35,107 bases of DNA, taken from Candidatus Kuenenia stuttgartensis (GTDB lineage Bacteria > Gemmatimonadota > Gemmatimonadetes > Gemmatimonadales > Gemmatimonadaceae). The stretch spans positions 1 to 35,107 of the forward strand of contig CALQGY020000027.1 of NCBI GenBank assembly GCA_943330235.2, given 5' to 3'. Below the pieces are notes generated by a model. The model was not told the DNA's origin, did not search any database, and saw nothing but the letters and a program-made list of their open reading frames with translations. Each line of letters begins with the position of its first letter. Positions within the stretch are counted from its first letter, which is position 1. The position numbers were made by a program, and so were the translations under genes. Shown piece after piece: positions 24,347-32,162 of the stretch.

Positions 24347-25533
24347 AATCGTCTGTGCTGCCCGGGACCCGCGATCGATGGCGCATGAGCTTCGAGGCGC
24401 GCGCGCTGCTGCTGGTCACGGCAGCGCTGCTGTCCGTCGGTCTGGCCATGCTCTACAGTGCGAGCGCCATCGTCGCCGTGAATGCCGGGAGTCCGGGACA
24501 CTTCTTCGTGCTCCGGCAGGCCACGGGCGCCATCGCCGGGATGGTCGCCTTCGCGGTGGCCGCCAAGCTCGACGCCGACGTGTGGCGCCGGTGGGCGTGG
24601 CCCATCATGGGCGCGAGCCTCCTCATGATGCTCGTCATCATCCTGCCGGGCACGGAATCCATTTCGGGCCGAGTGTACGGGTCGCGACGGTATCTCTTCA
24701 ACGGCTCGCTGCAGCCGTCGGAGCTGGCCAAGTTCGCCGTGCTGGTCTGGACACCGATGCTGTTGGTGAAGAAGGGAGACGCCGTCCGGCGGCTCGGGAA
24801 GGGCCTGCTGCCATTCATCCTGGTCATCGGGGCGCTCAGCGTGCTGGCCATTCTCGAACCCGATTACTCGGTGGCGATGATGTTCTGCCTGCTCATGGCC
24901 GTCCTGCTCTTCGTGGGCGGGGCCCGCGTGGCGCACTTTCTCTTTCTGGCCGCTCTGGTCGTGCCGTTGCTCGCCCAGCAGCTGGCCAGCAAGCCGTACG
25001 TGCGCGAGCGTATCCGCAGCTTCCTGGCCGACGAAGCCAGCGAGAGTTCGCGTAAAGCGCCCACCGCCGATCAGCAGTACCAATCGCTGGTCGCGGTCGG
25101 ATCCGGCGGGCTGACGGGTGTCGGGTTTGGCCAAGGCAATCAACAGCGCGGCTGGCTCCCGTTGGCCTACAACGACTTCGTGGGCTCGGTCGTCGGTGAG
25201 GAGTTCGGTTTTCTGGGTATCGCCGGCTTAACCCTCGGCTTCGCGGCGTACGGATGGCTGGGCTTCCGCATCGCCCGCAACGCCCGAACACCCTTCTGCT
25301 CGCTGCTGGCCGTCGGACTGACCTTCGCGACGGTGCTGACGGCGTTCATCCACATCGGCGTGGTCATCGATCTGCTGCCGAATACCGGGCTGACGCTGCC
25401 GTTCTTCTCATACGGCCGTTCCAATCTCGTTCTGACCCTCGGCATGACCGGAATCCTGGTGAACATCGGCAGTGAGCGGGAACGCGTCTACGGGACCGCG
25501 GCGACCGATCCATTGGTCGCGACGGCCGTCTGA
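24343..25533 (+). CDS. ftsW: FtsW, SEDS-family septal peptidoglycan glycosyltransferase
   Basis: A 396-residue SEDS protein with about ten transmembrane helices that polymerises lipid II at the septum together with FtsI. Typical features are MLYSASAIVA in the first helix, the loop GSRRYLFNGSLQPSELAKFAV, EPDYSVAM (the Asp matches the catalytic aspartate of SEDS enzymes), the large loop with DFVGSVVGEEFGFLG, and NTGLTLPFFSYGRSNLVL. The last motif differs from the common SYGGSSL form (SYGRSNL here). RodA is an alternative by family, but the position beside ftsI, murD and murG argues for FtsW. GTG 24343 overlaps murD, and the stop overlaps murG (TGATG). Confidence 0.93.
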   Translation: MKSSVLPGTRDRWRMSFEARALLLVTAALLSVGLAMLYSASAIVAVNAGSPGHFFVLRQATGAIAGMVAFAVAAKLDADVWRRWAWPIMGASLLMMLVIILPGTESISGRVYGSRRYLFNGSLQPSELAKFAVLVWTPMLLVKKGDAVRRLGKGLLPFILVIGALSVLAILEPDYSVAMMFCLLMAVLLFVGGARVAHFLFLAALVVPLLAQQLASKPYVRERIRSFLADEASESSRKAPTADQQYQSLVAVGSGGLTGVGFGQGNQQRGWLPLAYNDFVGSVVGEEFGFLGIAGLTLGFAAYGWLGFRIARNARTPFCSLLAVGLTFATVLTAFIHIGVVIDLLPNTGLTLPFFSYGRSNLVLTLGMTGILVNIGSERERVYGTAATDPLVATAV

Positions 25534-26663
25534 TGGCCGACACGGGAACGCGGCGGATTTGGTTCGCCGGCGGGGGCACCGGTGGTCACCTCTATCCCGG
25601 GCTGGCCATCGCGCGGGCGTTGGTGCGCCACGATCCGCGCTTCGCCCCCACCTTCATCGGCGCCCAGCGGGGGATCGAGCGGGACGTGCTGCCAACCACC
25701 GAGTTCCCGCACGTGCTCCTCGACTTGCATCCGCTCTACCGGCAGCAGCCGTGGCGGAACTGGCGCACCGCGATTGGCGCCGTGGGGGCCTGGCGTGCGC
25801 TCTCGTCGTTGGCGCGCGACAATCGCCCCGAAGCGGTCGTCGGCACCGGCGGATACGCCGCTGGCGTCGCGCTCGCGTGGGCTCGTGCGCACGGCATCCC
25901 CACCGTGCTCCATGAACCAGACAGCCATCCTGGCATGACCACGCGCGCGTTCGCAGGCGGCGCGCGCGCGGTCTACCTCGGTTTTCCGGAAGCCACGCGG
26001 TACCTCCGCACCGCCGTCGGGGCGGATGTCCAGGCACTCGGCGCCCCCATCGAAGCACCGCCATCCACCCGCGTTGGGCGCGCGGCGGCCCGTGCTGTGT
26101 GGAATTTTCAGCCTGACAGTTTTGTGATCTTGGTGGTGGGGGGCAGCCAAGGCGCGCGCGCCCTGAACGAGACCGTGGCGGCGTGGTGCGCGCAGGGGCT
26201 CCCCGATGGTGTGAGCCTGATCTGGGCCACGGGGAAGACGCAGGCGACGGCGTTCCTCGATCGCGAGTCGGCCAGTGTGCGAGTACGGCCGTACCTCAAT
26301 CCCATCGCCGACGCGTACGCCGCGGCCGATCTGGCGATCACCAGGGCCGGGGCCATGAGCATCGCCGAACTCTGCGCCTGGGGCGTGCCGTCCATCCTTA
26401 TTCCGCTGCCCACCGCGGCCCAGAACCATCAGGCGCATAACGCCACCGCCGTCGCCGCCAGCGGCGCCGCCCTGCATCTCCCACAGGCACAGCTGACCGT
26501 CTCGAAGCTCGAAAGCCTCGTGCAGGACCTCCGCGGTCACCCCAATCGACTCGACGCCATGCGTCACGCCGCCCGCGAACGCGCACGTCCAACCGCCGCC
26601 GCCGATATCGCCTCGGCGTTGCACGCGCTGATGGAACGGCTGAGTAATCACAAAAATACTTGA
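25533..26663 (+). CDS. murG: MurG, UDP-GlcNAc:lipid I N-acetylglucosaminyltransferase
   Basis: A 376-residue GT-B glycosyltransferase that converts lipid I to lipid II on the cytoplasmic side of the membrane. GGGTGGHLYPGLAIA (13-27) is the N-terminal glycine-rich loop. YAAGVALAWARAHGIPTVLHEPDSHPG is the family's central segment (its usual form has EQN where this has EPD). VVGGSQGARALN, VRPYLNPIADAYAAADLAITRAGAMSIAEL and LPTAAQNHQAHNA form the UDP-GlcNAc-binding C-terminal half. The start overlaps ftsW in TGATG. No terminator follows immediately; a 293-nt gap separates it from murC. Confidence 0.95.
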   Translation: MADTGTRRIWFAGGGTGGHLYPGLAIARALVRHDPRFAPTFIGAQRGIERDVLPTTEFPHVLLDLHPLYRQQPWRNWRTAIGAVGAWRALSSLARDNRPEAVVGTGGYAAGVALAWARAHGIPTVLHEPDSHPGMTTRAFAGGARAVYLGFPEATRYLRTAVGADVQALGAPIEAPPSTRVGRAAARAVWNFQPDSFVILVVGGSQGARALNETVAAWCAQGLPDGVSLIWATGKTQATAFLDRESASVRVRPYLNPIADAYAAADLAITRAGAMSIAELCAWGVPSILIPLPTAAQNHQAHNATAVAASGAALHLPQAQLTVSKLESLVQDLRGHPNRLDAMRHAARERARPTAAADIASALHALMERLSNHKNT

Positions 26664-26956
26664 CAACAAAACACTGACTGACGCGAAGAACGCGAACAAT
26701 GCGAAGAGTATGTCACCGTTCTCTTGTCTGAAATCAGCGGCGCTGTGTAAAACATTTTCATGCTGTTCAGAACAGAAATGTGTGTTGCCTCGAAGTGGTG
26801 CTCTCGAATGTGCAAAAACAATCCGCGCCCGTCCGCGTCATCCGCGGCAATCCGTTTCCGTCCGCGCAATCACGCGCATTCCAAATCGCACTTTCCCACA
26901 TCGCGCGCGCGTTGCATGCCCCGTGCGCACACGCCCGCGACTGACGATATTGGGCC
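26664..26956. repeat. Repeat-bearing gap between murG and murC
   Basis: This 293-nt gap is richer in A/T than the neighbouring genes and holds two period-type elements: three 9-bp units of the type GCGAAGAAC at 26683-26709, and a run of roughly 10-nt units of the type TCCGCGTCA at about 26822-26875. A TTGACA hexamer at 26660-26665 has no matching -10 box. TTGTCT (26724-26729) and TAAAAC (26748-26753), 18 nt apart, could be a promoter for murC-ftsQA. Short reading frames here on both strands have no support as genes. A relic of a dispersed repeat or lost gene is possible. Confidence 0.5.
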
Positions 26957-28387
26957 ATGACTTCACCGCTTCTCGACACCACTGATCCCCGCCCGGTGCA
27001 CTTCATCGGCATCGCCGGCGCCGGGATGAGCGCGCTCGCCGAACTCCTCACGCGTCGCGGTGTGCGCGTGGCTGGCACCGATGCCAATCCCGCCGGAGCG
27101 CCCGACCTCGCGGCGCTTGGCGTCCAGGTCTCCTTGCACGATGCCGCGCTCGTCGAGCAGGCGCGGGCGGTCGTCTACTCCTCGGCCATTCCCGCCTCCC
27201 ACCCGGAGATGATGGCTGCGCGCGCGCTGGCCTTACCGGTGATTCGCCGTGCTGAAGCGCTGGCCGATGCCGTCAGCGGCGGCGTGCTGGTGGGCATCGC
27301 GGGCACGCACGGCAAGACCACCACCACCGTCATGACCACCGAGGCGCTGGCCGCGGCCGGCGTGGATCCGACGGGCGTGGTTGGTGGGCGCGTCGGGAGC
27401 TGGGGAGGGAACCTCCGTCTCGGCGCCCTGCCGATTTCAGCGGGAGAAAACAGATCAGGTGAAGCGGTCTATGTCGTTGAAGCTGACGAGTATGACCGAT
27501 CATTCCTCGCGTTACGCGCGAGCGTTGCCGTCGTGCTCAACGTCGAGGCCGATCACCTGGACATCTATCGGGATCTGGCCGACATCGAGCAGGCCTTTGA
27601 GGCATTTGTCTCGACGGCGCGTGTCGTGGTCCGGTGCGCGGACGACGCCGGGGCGATGGCGCTTCGGATCGTCGGCGGCCGCGAAGTCATCGCGTACTCG
27701 GCCACCGTCCCCGGCGAGGCCCCCTCGCGCCACGCCGCCGACGCGCGGCTGGTGGCGCGCGACCTTGCGCTGACGCCCGCCGGCGCGCGCTTCGATGTGC
27801 AGTTCGACGGCGAGGTGCTTGGTCACATTCAGCTCGCGGTTCCAGGTATCCACAATGTGCGCAACGCGCTCGCGGCCATCGGCGCGGGGCTGGCGCTCGG
27901 ATGCACCGTGCCGGCGATGGCGCCGGGGCTGGCCGCGTTCGGGGGCGTCGAGCGCCGCTTCCAGCGATTGGGGGCGGTGCAGGGGGTGGACGTGGTTGAT
28001 GACTATGCGCACCACCCCACGGAAGTCGCTGCCACTTTGGCGGCCGCGCGTCATGCGTTCCCGGGGCGTCGCCTCGTGCTGGCGTTTCAGCCGCATCTGT
28101 ATTCCCGCACGCGCGACCTGCAGATCGACTTCGCCAGCGCGCTGTCGGCCACTGACGTGCTGTTCCTCTGTGACATCTACGGCGCGCGCGAGGCGCCGGA
28201 TCCCGACGTGACCTCGGCGCTGATCGGCAGCCGCATCGAGGACGGCGTGCTGCAGTGGAGCGGCCCGCGCGCTCAGGCGGCGGCGGCGTTGCGGCGTGTC
28301 GTCCGGTCCGGCGACGTGGTGCTCACCATGGGGGCTGGGGATATCACGAAGACCGGTCCGGAATTGCTGGCCGCATTGCGCGCATGA
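26957..28387 (+). CDS. murC: MurC, UDP-MurNAc--L-alanine ligase
   Basis: A 476-residue ligase adding L-alanine to UDP-MurNAc. VHFIGIAGAGMSALAELL near the N-terminus, VVYSSAIP, the ATP loop GTHGKTTT (116-123), GGRVGSWGGNLRLG, VVEADEYDRSFL and LNVEADHLDIY are family motifs, and the C-terminal half has GVERRFQRLG, VVDDYAHHPTEVAATL and FQPHLYSRTRDL. No ribosome site is obvious before ATG 26957; GATATT 5 nt upstream could be a -10 box of a leaderless transcript, but this is weak. The stop overlaps ftsQ by 4 nt. murB and ddl, often next to murC in this cluster, are absent. Confidence 0.95.
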   Translation: MTSPLLDTTDPRPVHFIGIAGAGMSALAELLTRRGVRVAGTDANPAGAPDLAALGVQVSLHDAALVEQARAVVYSSAIPASHPEMMAARALALPVIRRAEALADAVSGGVLVGIAGTHGKTTTTVMTTEALAAAGVDPTGVVGGRVGSWGGNLRLGALPISAGENRSGEAVYVVEADEYDRSFLALRASVAVVLNVEADHLDIYRDLADIEQAFEAFVSTARVVVRCADDAGAMALRIVGGREVIAYSATVPGEAPSRHAADARLVARDLALTPAGARFDVQFDGEVLGHIQLAVPGIHNVRNALAAIGAGLALGCTVPAMAPGLAAFGGVERRFQRLGAVQGVDVVDDYAHHPTEVAATLAAARHAFPGRRLVLAFQPHLYSRTRDLQIDFASALSATDVLFLCDIYGAREAPDPDVTSALIGSRIEDGVLQWSGPRAQAAAALRRVVRSGDVVLTMGAGDITKTGPELLAALRA

Positions 28388-29232
28388 CGGTCGGCGTTTC
28401 GCCTTCACGCCCGGTCGACGCCGAGGGACCGTCGAGGAAGCCTGCACGCGGCTCCTCGGCCTCGTCCGATGGCGGCGACGCGGACGGACGGCGGTGGCGT
28501 GATCGTCCGCGGTGGCAGCGCTGGCTTGTGAGCCTGCTGCTGTTCGCGGCGGCCACGACGCTGGTCGCGACGCCGTGGTGGGGGCCCAAGGCGCTCTCCC
28601 GGCTCGATTACTTCCATGTGCGCACCATCACCTTCGACGGCGTGCGATTCGCCAAGGCGTCCGAATTGGTCAGTCGCCTGCAGGTCGATACTACGCAATC
28701 GGTCTGGCAATCGCTCGATTCTCTCGTCGCACGCGTGGAGGCACATCCCATGGTGCTGCGCGTCGCGGTGGAGCGCGATCTCCCTGGGATCTTGCGTGTG
28801 CACGTGACCGAGCGGATTCCGGTGGCCCTCGTCCCGTCGCGCGATGGCCTGCGCCCGGCCGATGCCACCGGCCGCGTGTTGCCCATTGATCCGGCGAAAG
28901 TGCCGCTCGACATGCCGATCGCGGCATCGGCGGATACGACGCTGCTCGCGGTGCTCGACGGGGTGCTGCGCGACGCGCCGGCGCTCTATGCGCGCATGAC
29001 CGACGCGCGAAGGGTCAGCTCAGGGGAGTTGCGCTTCACGCTGATCGGCAGCGCGATCGGCGCCGCCGGCCCCTCAATGGCCAATACCCTCATCATTCGT
29101 ACGTCCCCCGACGTGACCGTAGCCCGGTTTGGGGACATATTACCCGTGGAAGCGGATCTCGCGCGGAACCACCTGCGTGCGGTCGAGTTGGACCTCCGCT
29201 TCCGGGACCAGGTGATCGCCAGACAGCCATGA
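28384..29232 (+). CDS. ftsQ: FtsQ, cell division protein with POTRA domain
   Basis: A 282-residue bitopic protein: a disordered basic and acidic N-terminus of about 45 residues, one transmembrane segment (about 47-63), then a POTRA domain (about 77-147: FHVRTITFDGVRFAKASELVSRL to LPGILRVHVTERIPVALV) and the FtsQ beta domain. FtsQ recruits FtsL/FtsB and regulates the septal synthase. The call depends on the POTRA pattern and on position between murC and ftsA. The start ATG 28384 overlaps murC and the stop overlaps ftsA, both by 4 nt (ATGA). A longer frame upstream is excluded by the overlap with murC. Confidence 0.87.
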   Translation: MTVGVSPSRPVDAEGPSRKPARGSSASSDGGDADGRRWRDRPRWQRWLVSLLLFAAATTLVATPWWGPKALSRLDYFHVRTITFDGVRFAKASELVSRLQVDTTQSVWQSLDSLVARVEAHPMVLRVAVERDLPGILRVHVTERIPVALVPSRDGLRPADATGRVLPIDPAKVPLDMPIAASADTTLLAVLDGVLRDAPALYARMTDARRVSSGELRFTLIGSAIGAAGPSMANTLIIRTSPDVTVARFGDILPVEADLARNHLRAVELDLRFRDQVIARQP

Positions 29233-30482
29233 CAACCGACCCAATCGTCGCCGCCCTCGATATCGGCACCTCGCACACCACGGCCATCGTCGCGTCGGTG
29301 CACGGCGATCTGCCGCGCGCGCCGATCCTCAAGGTGCTCGGCATCGGACGCACCCGCACTATGGGGCTGCGCCGCGGTGTTGTCTCCGACATCGAGGAAG
29401 CGACGCGTTCCATCCGGAAAGCGGTGGATGAGGCCAGCAAGCACGCCGGCGTGACGCCTGAGACGTTGTACGTCGGCATCGCGGGCGAGCATGTGCGCGC
29501 GATGTGTTCGTCCGGCGTGGTCGCCATCAGCGGGGACGAAATCGAGCGCGCGGACGTCGAGCGGGTCAACGAAGTCGCGCGCGCGATGGCGATTCCGCAG
29601 GACCGCGAGCTGTTGCACGCCATTCCGCAGGAGTATCGCGTCGATAAGGCCGAGGGCATTCGCGATCCGGTGGGCATGATCGGGACGCGGCTGGAAACCG
29701 AGATGTACCTCGTGACCATTGGCAGCTCGCCGGCGATGAACCTGCGCAAGAGCATCGAGCGCGCCGGGTTCAAGGTGAAGGAGCTCGTCCTCGAGCCCTT
29801 GGCGAGCGCGTTGGCCGTGCTGACTGAGGAGGAGAAGGATGCCGGCGTCGTGCTCATTGAGCTTGGCGCGGGCAGCACCGATCTCGCGGTGTTTCACGAG
29901 GGCAAGATTCGCCATCTGGGCACCATCCCCTACGGCGGCAACGCGGTCACCAGCGACATCGTGCAGGGACTCGGCGTGACGCAGAGCGATGCGGAGCAGC
30001 TTAAGGAAGCGTATGGCTGCGCCTACGAGCCGTTGATGACCGCCGATCAACTGATTGCGGTGCCGGCGACGGCGTCGCACGGCGAACGCCATCTCTCGCG
30101 GGAATTGATGACGCACATCATCCATCAGCGCATGGATGAAATCTTCGATAAGGTGCAGCGCGAGATCCAGACCGCCGGCTTCTCCGGCAAGTTGAACAGC
30201 GGGGTCGTGCTGACGGGTGGCGGCGCGTCGTTGGAAGGGATTACCGACCTCGCGGCCGACGTGTTCGGATTGGGGGTTCGCGTGGGCGTGCCGGGCGACC
30301 AGATCGACGGATTGGTGGAGACGGTCGCCGATCCGCGGTTTGCGACCGTGGCCGGACTGGCGCTGTACGGGGCGCATCGCGTGGCCTTGGGCGGCGTCGT
30401 CGCCCGACGGACGTCATTCAGCGGTGCGGGCGTGGACAAGCTGGCGGGTCGTGTGAAGACCTGGCTGCAGGACTTCTTCTAA
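29229..30482 (+). CDS. ftsA: FtsA, actin-like membrane tether of FtsZ
   Basis: A 417-residue actin-fold ATPase. Phosphate loop 1 is ALDIGTSHTTAIV (about 9-21); the 1C subdomain follows (LYVGIAGEHVRAM, IPQEYRVDKAEGIRDPVGM); phosphate loop 2 is LIELGAGSTDLAVF; and GVVLTGGGASLEGI is the adenosine motif. The C-terminus VDKLAGRVKTWLQDFF is the amphipathic helix that binds the membrane. It anchors FtsZ filaments to the membrane at the division site. The ATG overlaps ftsQ by 4 nt. A 378-nt gap follows before ftsZ, unlike the tight packing upstream. Confidence 0.96.
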   Translation: MTTDPIVAALDIGTSHTTAIVASVHGDLPRAPILKVLGIGRTRTMGLRRGVVSDIEEATRSIRKAVDEASKHAGVTPETLYVGIAGEHVRAMCSSGVVAISGDEIERADVERVNEVARAMAIPQDRELLHAIPQEYRVDKAEGIRDPVGMIGTRLETEMYLVTIGSSPAMNLRKSIERAGFKVKELVLEPLASALAVLTEEEKDAGVVLIELGAGSTDLAVFHEGKIRHLGTIPYGGNAVTSDIVQGLGVTQSDAEQLKEAYGCAYEPLMTADQLIAVPATASHGERHLSRELMTHIIHQRMDEIFDKVQREIQTAGFSGKLNSGVVLTGGGASLEGITDLAADVFGLGVRVGVPGDQIDGLVETVADPRFATVAGLALYGAHRVALGGVVARRTSFSGAGVDKLAGRVKTWLQDFF

Positions 30483-30669
30483 GGCGCCGCGGCGGCTGGT
30501 CGTCGCCTGTCCGAGCGAGCCTGTCCGGCGCGTTCGCTGCGTGTGGAAGAATGTCAGGCTCGCAGTATTGTGCGGTGCGTCACACGCGTGCGAATCTGTC
30601 TCTGGTGTGGAGAATTTCCGGCCATCCGAAGACGTGACGAAATCGGCCAACTCCATTGCAGAACGCGGG

Positions 30670-30697
30670 TTGCGCTCCTCCAGCGAATGTGTATTCT
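30670..30697 (+). promoter_or_regulatory. Probable ftsZ promoter
   Basis: TTGCGC (30670-30675) and TATTCT (30692-30697) are 16 nt apart, giving a predicted start of transcription near 30704 and a leader of about 155 nt before ftsZ. Confidence 0.42.
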
Positions 30698-30708
30698 AAG
30701 CTCGTCAC

Positions 30709-30728
30709 AAGATGTGTCGACATCTTTT
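30709..30728 (+). terminator. Short hairpin with T-run upstream of ftsZ
   Basis: AAGATGT and ACATCTT pair around GTCG, and the right arm runs into TTTT. It looks like a small intrinsic terminator or attenuator at the very start of the proposed ftsZ leader; an operator overlapping the transcription start is the alternative. Confidence 0.35.
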
Positions 30729-30734
30729 AAGCGG

Positions 30735-30752
30735 ACCGCCGACGTCGGCGGT
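30735..30752. promoter_or_regulatory. 18-bp perfect palindrome, candidate ftsZ operator
   Basis: ACCGCCGACGTCGGCGGT is an exact 18-bp palindrome about 30 nt downstream of the predicted ftsZ transcription start. It could bind a dimeric regulator or form an RNA hairpin in the leader. Confidence 0.45.
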
Positions 30753-30860
30753 GCTCGCGTCATCATGGCATGAACTGACGACACATGGTGTCCCGATCCA
30801 TCGGGAGGCCTGGCCATCCACCCTGCGCCCGTACAGCCCCGAAATATGGAGCTACCCCGG

Positions 30861-32162
30861 ATGACCTTCGAGTTCGAAGAGCCCGCTACGCAGAACGCCC
30901 GCATGAAGGTCGTGGGTGTCGGTGGCGGCGGCGGAAACGCTGTCAATCGCATGATCGAGGAACACCTCGAAGGCGTCGAGTTCATCTCGGTGAACACCGA
31001 CGCGCAGGCTCTGCTCAATTCGAAGGCCGACGTCAAGATTCAAATTGGCAAGAAGCTGACGCGCGGGCTCGGCGCTGGTGCGCGTCCCGAAGTCGGACGC
31101 CAAGCCATTGAAGAAAATCGCGAAGACACCAAGCGCGTGCTTGGCAACGCCGATTTGGTCTTCGTGACGTGCGGCATGGGCGGCGGTACCGGCACGGGTG
31201 CGGCGCCGGTGATCTGCCAGCTCGCTCGTGAAGCGGGCGCGCTCACGGTTGGCATTGTCACGCGTCCGTTCTTGTTCGAAGGGCGTCGACGCATGCGGCA
31301 GGCCGAGGAAGGCATCGCCGAGATGAGCAAGCATGTCGACACGATGATCGTCGTGCCGAACGAACGGCTGCTCGCCGTCGTTGGCAAGGGGATTCCGTTT
31401 CACGAGGCGTTGAAGAAGGCCGACGAAGTGCTGCTGCATGCCACGCAAGGCATCTCCGTGCTGATCAGCGCCACGGGTATCGTCAACGTGGACTTTGCGG
31501 ACGTGCGGACCGTGATGGAGAGCGGCGGCTCGGCGCTCATGGGCACGGGCATCGGCCGCGGTGAGAATCGCGCGATGGAAGCGGCGCAGCAGGCCATTGC
31601 GTCGCCGTTGCTCGACAACGTGTCGATCTCCGGCGCCAAGGGTGTGCTGGTGAACATCACCGGCGGCGAGGACCTCACGCTTGGTGAAGTCCACCAGATC
31701 AACGACATCGTGCATGACGCCGTGGGCGACGAGGCCGAAATCATCTTCGGTGCGGTACATGAGCCGGCCATGATGGGCGAGATTCGCGTCACGGTCATCG
31801 CCACCGGGTTTGATCGCGGGGCGCAGGGCGGGGTGTCCGGCGCTCGCGGGGCAGCTCCCGCAACGGGCGGAGCCCATGGCGGCGTCCACGGCGGAACGCA
31901 GACGAGCCGGACGGGTACGAGCGGTTCCTACGCGCCTCAGCACGCCGATTCTCGGACAGCGGTCGCGGCCCCGTCCCCTTCGGTGCTACCTTTCCCTGTA
32001 CGTGATCGGCAGGTGCCCAGACCAGCGGCCCCGCCGGCTCGGCCTACCTGGGAAGGAGCGCCTCCGCGCCCCTCTCGCCCCACCTCGACGTCGTCCCCGT
32101 CCTCTAGCAACGAGCTGGACGACATGGAAATCCCGACGTTCATCCGGAGACAGATGGATTGA
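30861..32162 (+). CDS. ftsZ: FtsZ, tubulin-like division GTPase
   Basis: A 433-residue FtsZ that polymerises into the Z-ring. [17 protein letters not shown] starts the GTPase domain, the tubulin signature GGGTGTG is at 107-113, and the T7 catalytic loop NVDFADV is at 209-215. The globular core ends near residue 315 ([11 protein letters not shown]), followed by a Gly/Ala/Ser/Pro-rich linker of about 100 residues and the conserved tail peptide [12 protein letters not shown] that binds FtsA and other partners. I chose ATG 30861 because TGGAG lies 9 nt upstream and the MTFEFEE start fits the family; ATG 30846 is an alternative five codons earlier. The stop overlaps the M23 peptidase TTG start by 4 nt. 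Confidence 0.96.
   Translation: MTFEFEEPATQNARMKVVGVGGGGGNAVNRMIEEHLEGVEFISVNTDAQALLNSKADVKIQIGKKLTRGLGAGARPEVGRQAIEENREDTKRVLGNADLVFVTCGMGGGTGTGAAPVICQLAREAGALTVGIVTRPFLFEGRRRMRQAEEGIAEMSKHVDTMIVVPNERLLAVVGKGIPFHEALKKADEVLLHATQGISVLISATGIVNVDFADVRTVMESGGSALMGTGIGRGENRAMEAAQQAIASPLLDNVSISGAKGVLVNITGGEDLTLGEVHQINDIVHDAVGDEAEIIFGAVHEPAMMGEIRVTVIATGFDRGAQGGVSGARGAAPATGGAHGGVHGGTQTSRTGTSGSYAPQHADSRTAVAAPSPSVLPFPVRDRQVPRPAAPPARPTWEGAPPRPSRPTSTSSPSSSNELDDMEIPTFIRRQMD

Larger units (their letters stand above)
30483..30860. promoter_or_regulatory. ftsA-ftsZ intergenic control region
   Basis: This 378-nt stretch without a gene holds a promoter candidate (30670-30697), a short hairpin followed by T-run (30709-30728) and an 18-bp perfect palindrome (30735-30752), each listed separately. 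The part just after ftsA (30483-30660) shows nothing I can name. A short frame at 30543-30773 lacks a ribosome site and coding character. The region suggests that ftsZ is transcribed partly on its own. Confidence 0.65.

Noticed and set aside
26660..26665. Perfect TTGACA as a promoter after murG
   Set aside because: No acceptable -10 hexamer lies 15-19 nt downstream, and the hexamer overlaps the murG stop codon, so it is not called as a promoter.
26648..26985. Short frames on both strands in the murG-murC gap (26648-26869 minus, 26710-26985 plus)
   Set aside because: They translate repeat units, overlap murG or murC ends and show no domain; more likely repeat relics than genes.
30543..30773. 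76-codon plus-strand frame between ftsA and ftsZ
   Set aside because: No ribosome site, no coding-like composition, and it covers the promoter, hairpin and palindrome of the ftsZ control region.
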